DNA of 5,689 nucleotides from Chloroflexota bacterium. Its GTDB lineage: Bacteria; Chloroflexota; Anaerolineae; 4572-78; J111. The notes beneath the pieces were generated by a model that was not told where the DNA came from, did not search any database, and saw nothing but the letters and a program-made list of their open reading frames with translations. The stretch spans positions 1 through 5,689 of the forward strand of contig RFJV01000573.1 of assembly GCA_003694775.1 (NCBI GenBank), written 5' to 3'. This document shows, piece by piece, positions 5,208 to 5,689 of the stretch. How positions within the stretch are numbered: the stretch's first letter is position 1; each line of letters opens with the position of its first letter. Both the position numbers and the translations under genes were made by a program.

Positions 5208-5689
5208 ATGAAAACCATTTTGCTTCTGCGGCATGCCAAATCAGACTGGGGAGACCCGGGGCTGGCAGACTTTGACCGTCCGCTGGCGAAGCGGGGGCTG
5301 AAGGACGCGCCCCGGATGGGGCGGGCACTGGCCCAGCTTGGCTTTGTCCCCGACGTCATTCTGTCCTCAACGGCCAAACGGGCCATGCAAACCGCCGAAC
5401 TGGTGGCCGAGGCTAGCGGCTTTGGCGGGGCCATCCGTCCCTGCCCGGAATTTTACGGCGGCGACAGCCATGATTTAATCGCCGCCCTGCAGAATCTGCC
5501 GGACCCGGTGGACTGCGCCATGCTGGTCGGCCACAACCCAACGATGGAAGAAACCGCGGCAGAACTGCTCTGCGCCGATGAGGCGGTCAGCATCCGGATG
5601 CCCACCGCGGCCCTGCTCTGCCTGGAAGCCGATATCGACACCTGGCGCGACCTCGCGCCGGGCGATACCACCCTGCGCTGGTTTCTGCT
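5208..5689 (+). CDS. sixA: SixA-type phosphohistidine phosphatase (3' end outside the window)
   Basis: 160 codons are visible and the frame is still open at the right edge. SixA-like proteins are about 150-170 residues, so only a short tail should be missing. It belongs to the histidine phosphatase (phosphoglycerate-mutase-like) superfamily. The RHG-type motif is LRHAKSDW with the catalytic His9 and Arg8. Then come FDRPLAKRG (22-30), Arg58 in SSTAKRAMQTAE, Glu81 in PEFYGGDSHDL, and the second active-site His109 in VGHNPTMEE. In E. coli SixA removes phosphate from histidine in phosphorelay or phosphotransferase-system proteins; the target here is unknown. The protein is cytoplasmic with no signal peptide. 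An in-frame TGA at 5196-5198 leaves ATG 5208 as the only ATG start that keeps the first strand (KTILLLRHA); a TTG at 5202 is a weaker option. The repeat array ends 1 bp before the start. Confidence 0.92.
   Translation, partial: MKTILLLRHAKSDWGDPGLADFDRPLAKRGLKDAPRMGRALAQLGFVPDVILSSTAKRAMQTAELVAEASGFGGAIRPCPEFYGGDSHDLIAALQNLPDPVDCAMLVGHNPTMEETAAELLCADEAVSIRMPTAALLCLEADIDTWRDLAPGDTTLRWFL

Noticed and set aside
5181..5209. A plus-strand promoter-like pair for sixA (TTGAAA, 17 bp, GATTAT).
   Set aside because: The second hexamer overlaps the start codon, so transcription would begin inside the gene; the match arises from the repeat units.

Overview
The window is GC-rich and densely coding, with six protein genes, two of them cut by the window edges, and no rRNA, tRNA, CRISPR array or insertion sequence that I can see. 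The best guess for the host is a Chloroflexota bacterium (Anaerolineae/Caldilineae-like). The reasons are the long Pro/Thr/Ser linker behind a membrane anchor, the C39-like peptidase plus TPR architecture, and AT-rich heptamer repeats between otherwise GC-rich genes. This assignment is inference; no marker gene is present.

Left part (1-2971, + strand): a tight run of three genes. First is the 3' end of an AMMECR1-domain protein. Second is a membrane-anchored, probably extracytoplasmic C39-like cysteine peptidase-fold protein with C-terminal TPRs. Third is an iron-containing alcohol dehydrogenase with a complete metal site. The gaps are 10 and 13 bp, and each downstream ribosome binding site overlaps or touches the upstream stop codon, so co-transcription is likely although the three functions are not obviously related.

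Middle part (2972-4050): a 101-bp AT-richer spacer holding about ten tandem copies of a heptamer (consensus AATCGWM). It runs right up to the ATG of an HpnA/dihydroflavonol-reductase-like extended SDR (NAD(P)-dependent epimerase/dehydratase family). That gene converges on the next one with only 3 bp between the two stop codons.

Right part (4054-5689): a minus-strand polyprenyl-phosphate HexNAc-1-phosphate transferase of the WecA/TagO/MraY superfamily. It is divergent from a plus-strand SixA-type histidine phosphatase that runs off the right edge. The SDR and the transferase could both serve cell-envelope glycan or lipid synthesis, but this is only suggested by family and proximity. The divergent spacer carries a second, related 7/8-bp repeat array with a 23-bp higher-order period and a 13-bp perfect inverted repeat.

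The points most worth a second look are: the two related heptamer arrays that occupy the place of a normal leader and ribosome binding site; a Ser in place of the usually invariant Asp of the MGD(S/T)GS motif in the transferase; and the membrane C39-TPR protein. I do not see a clearly new multi-gene system.
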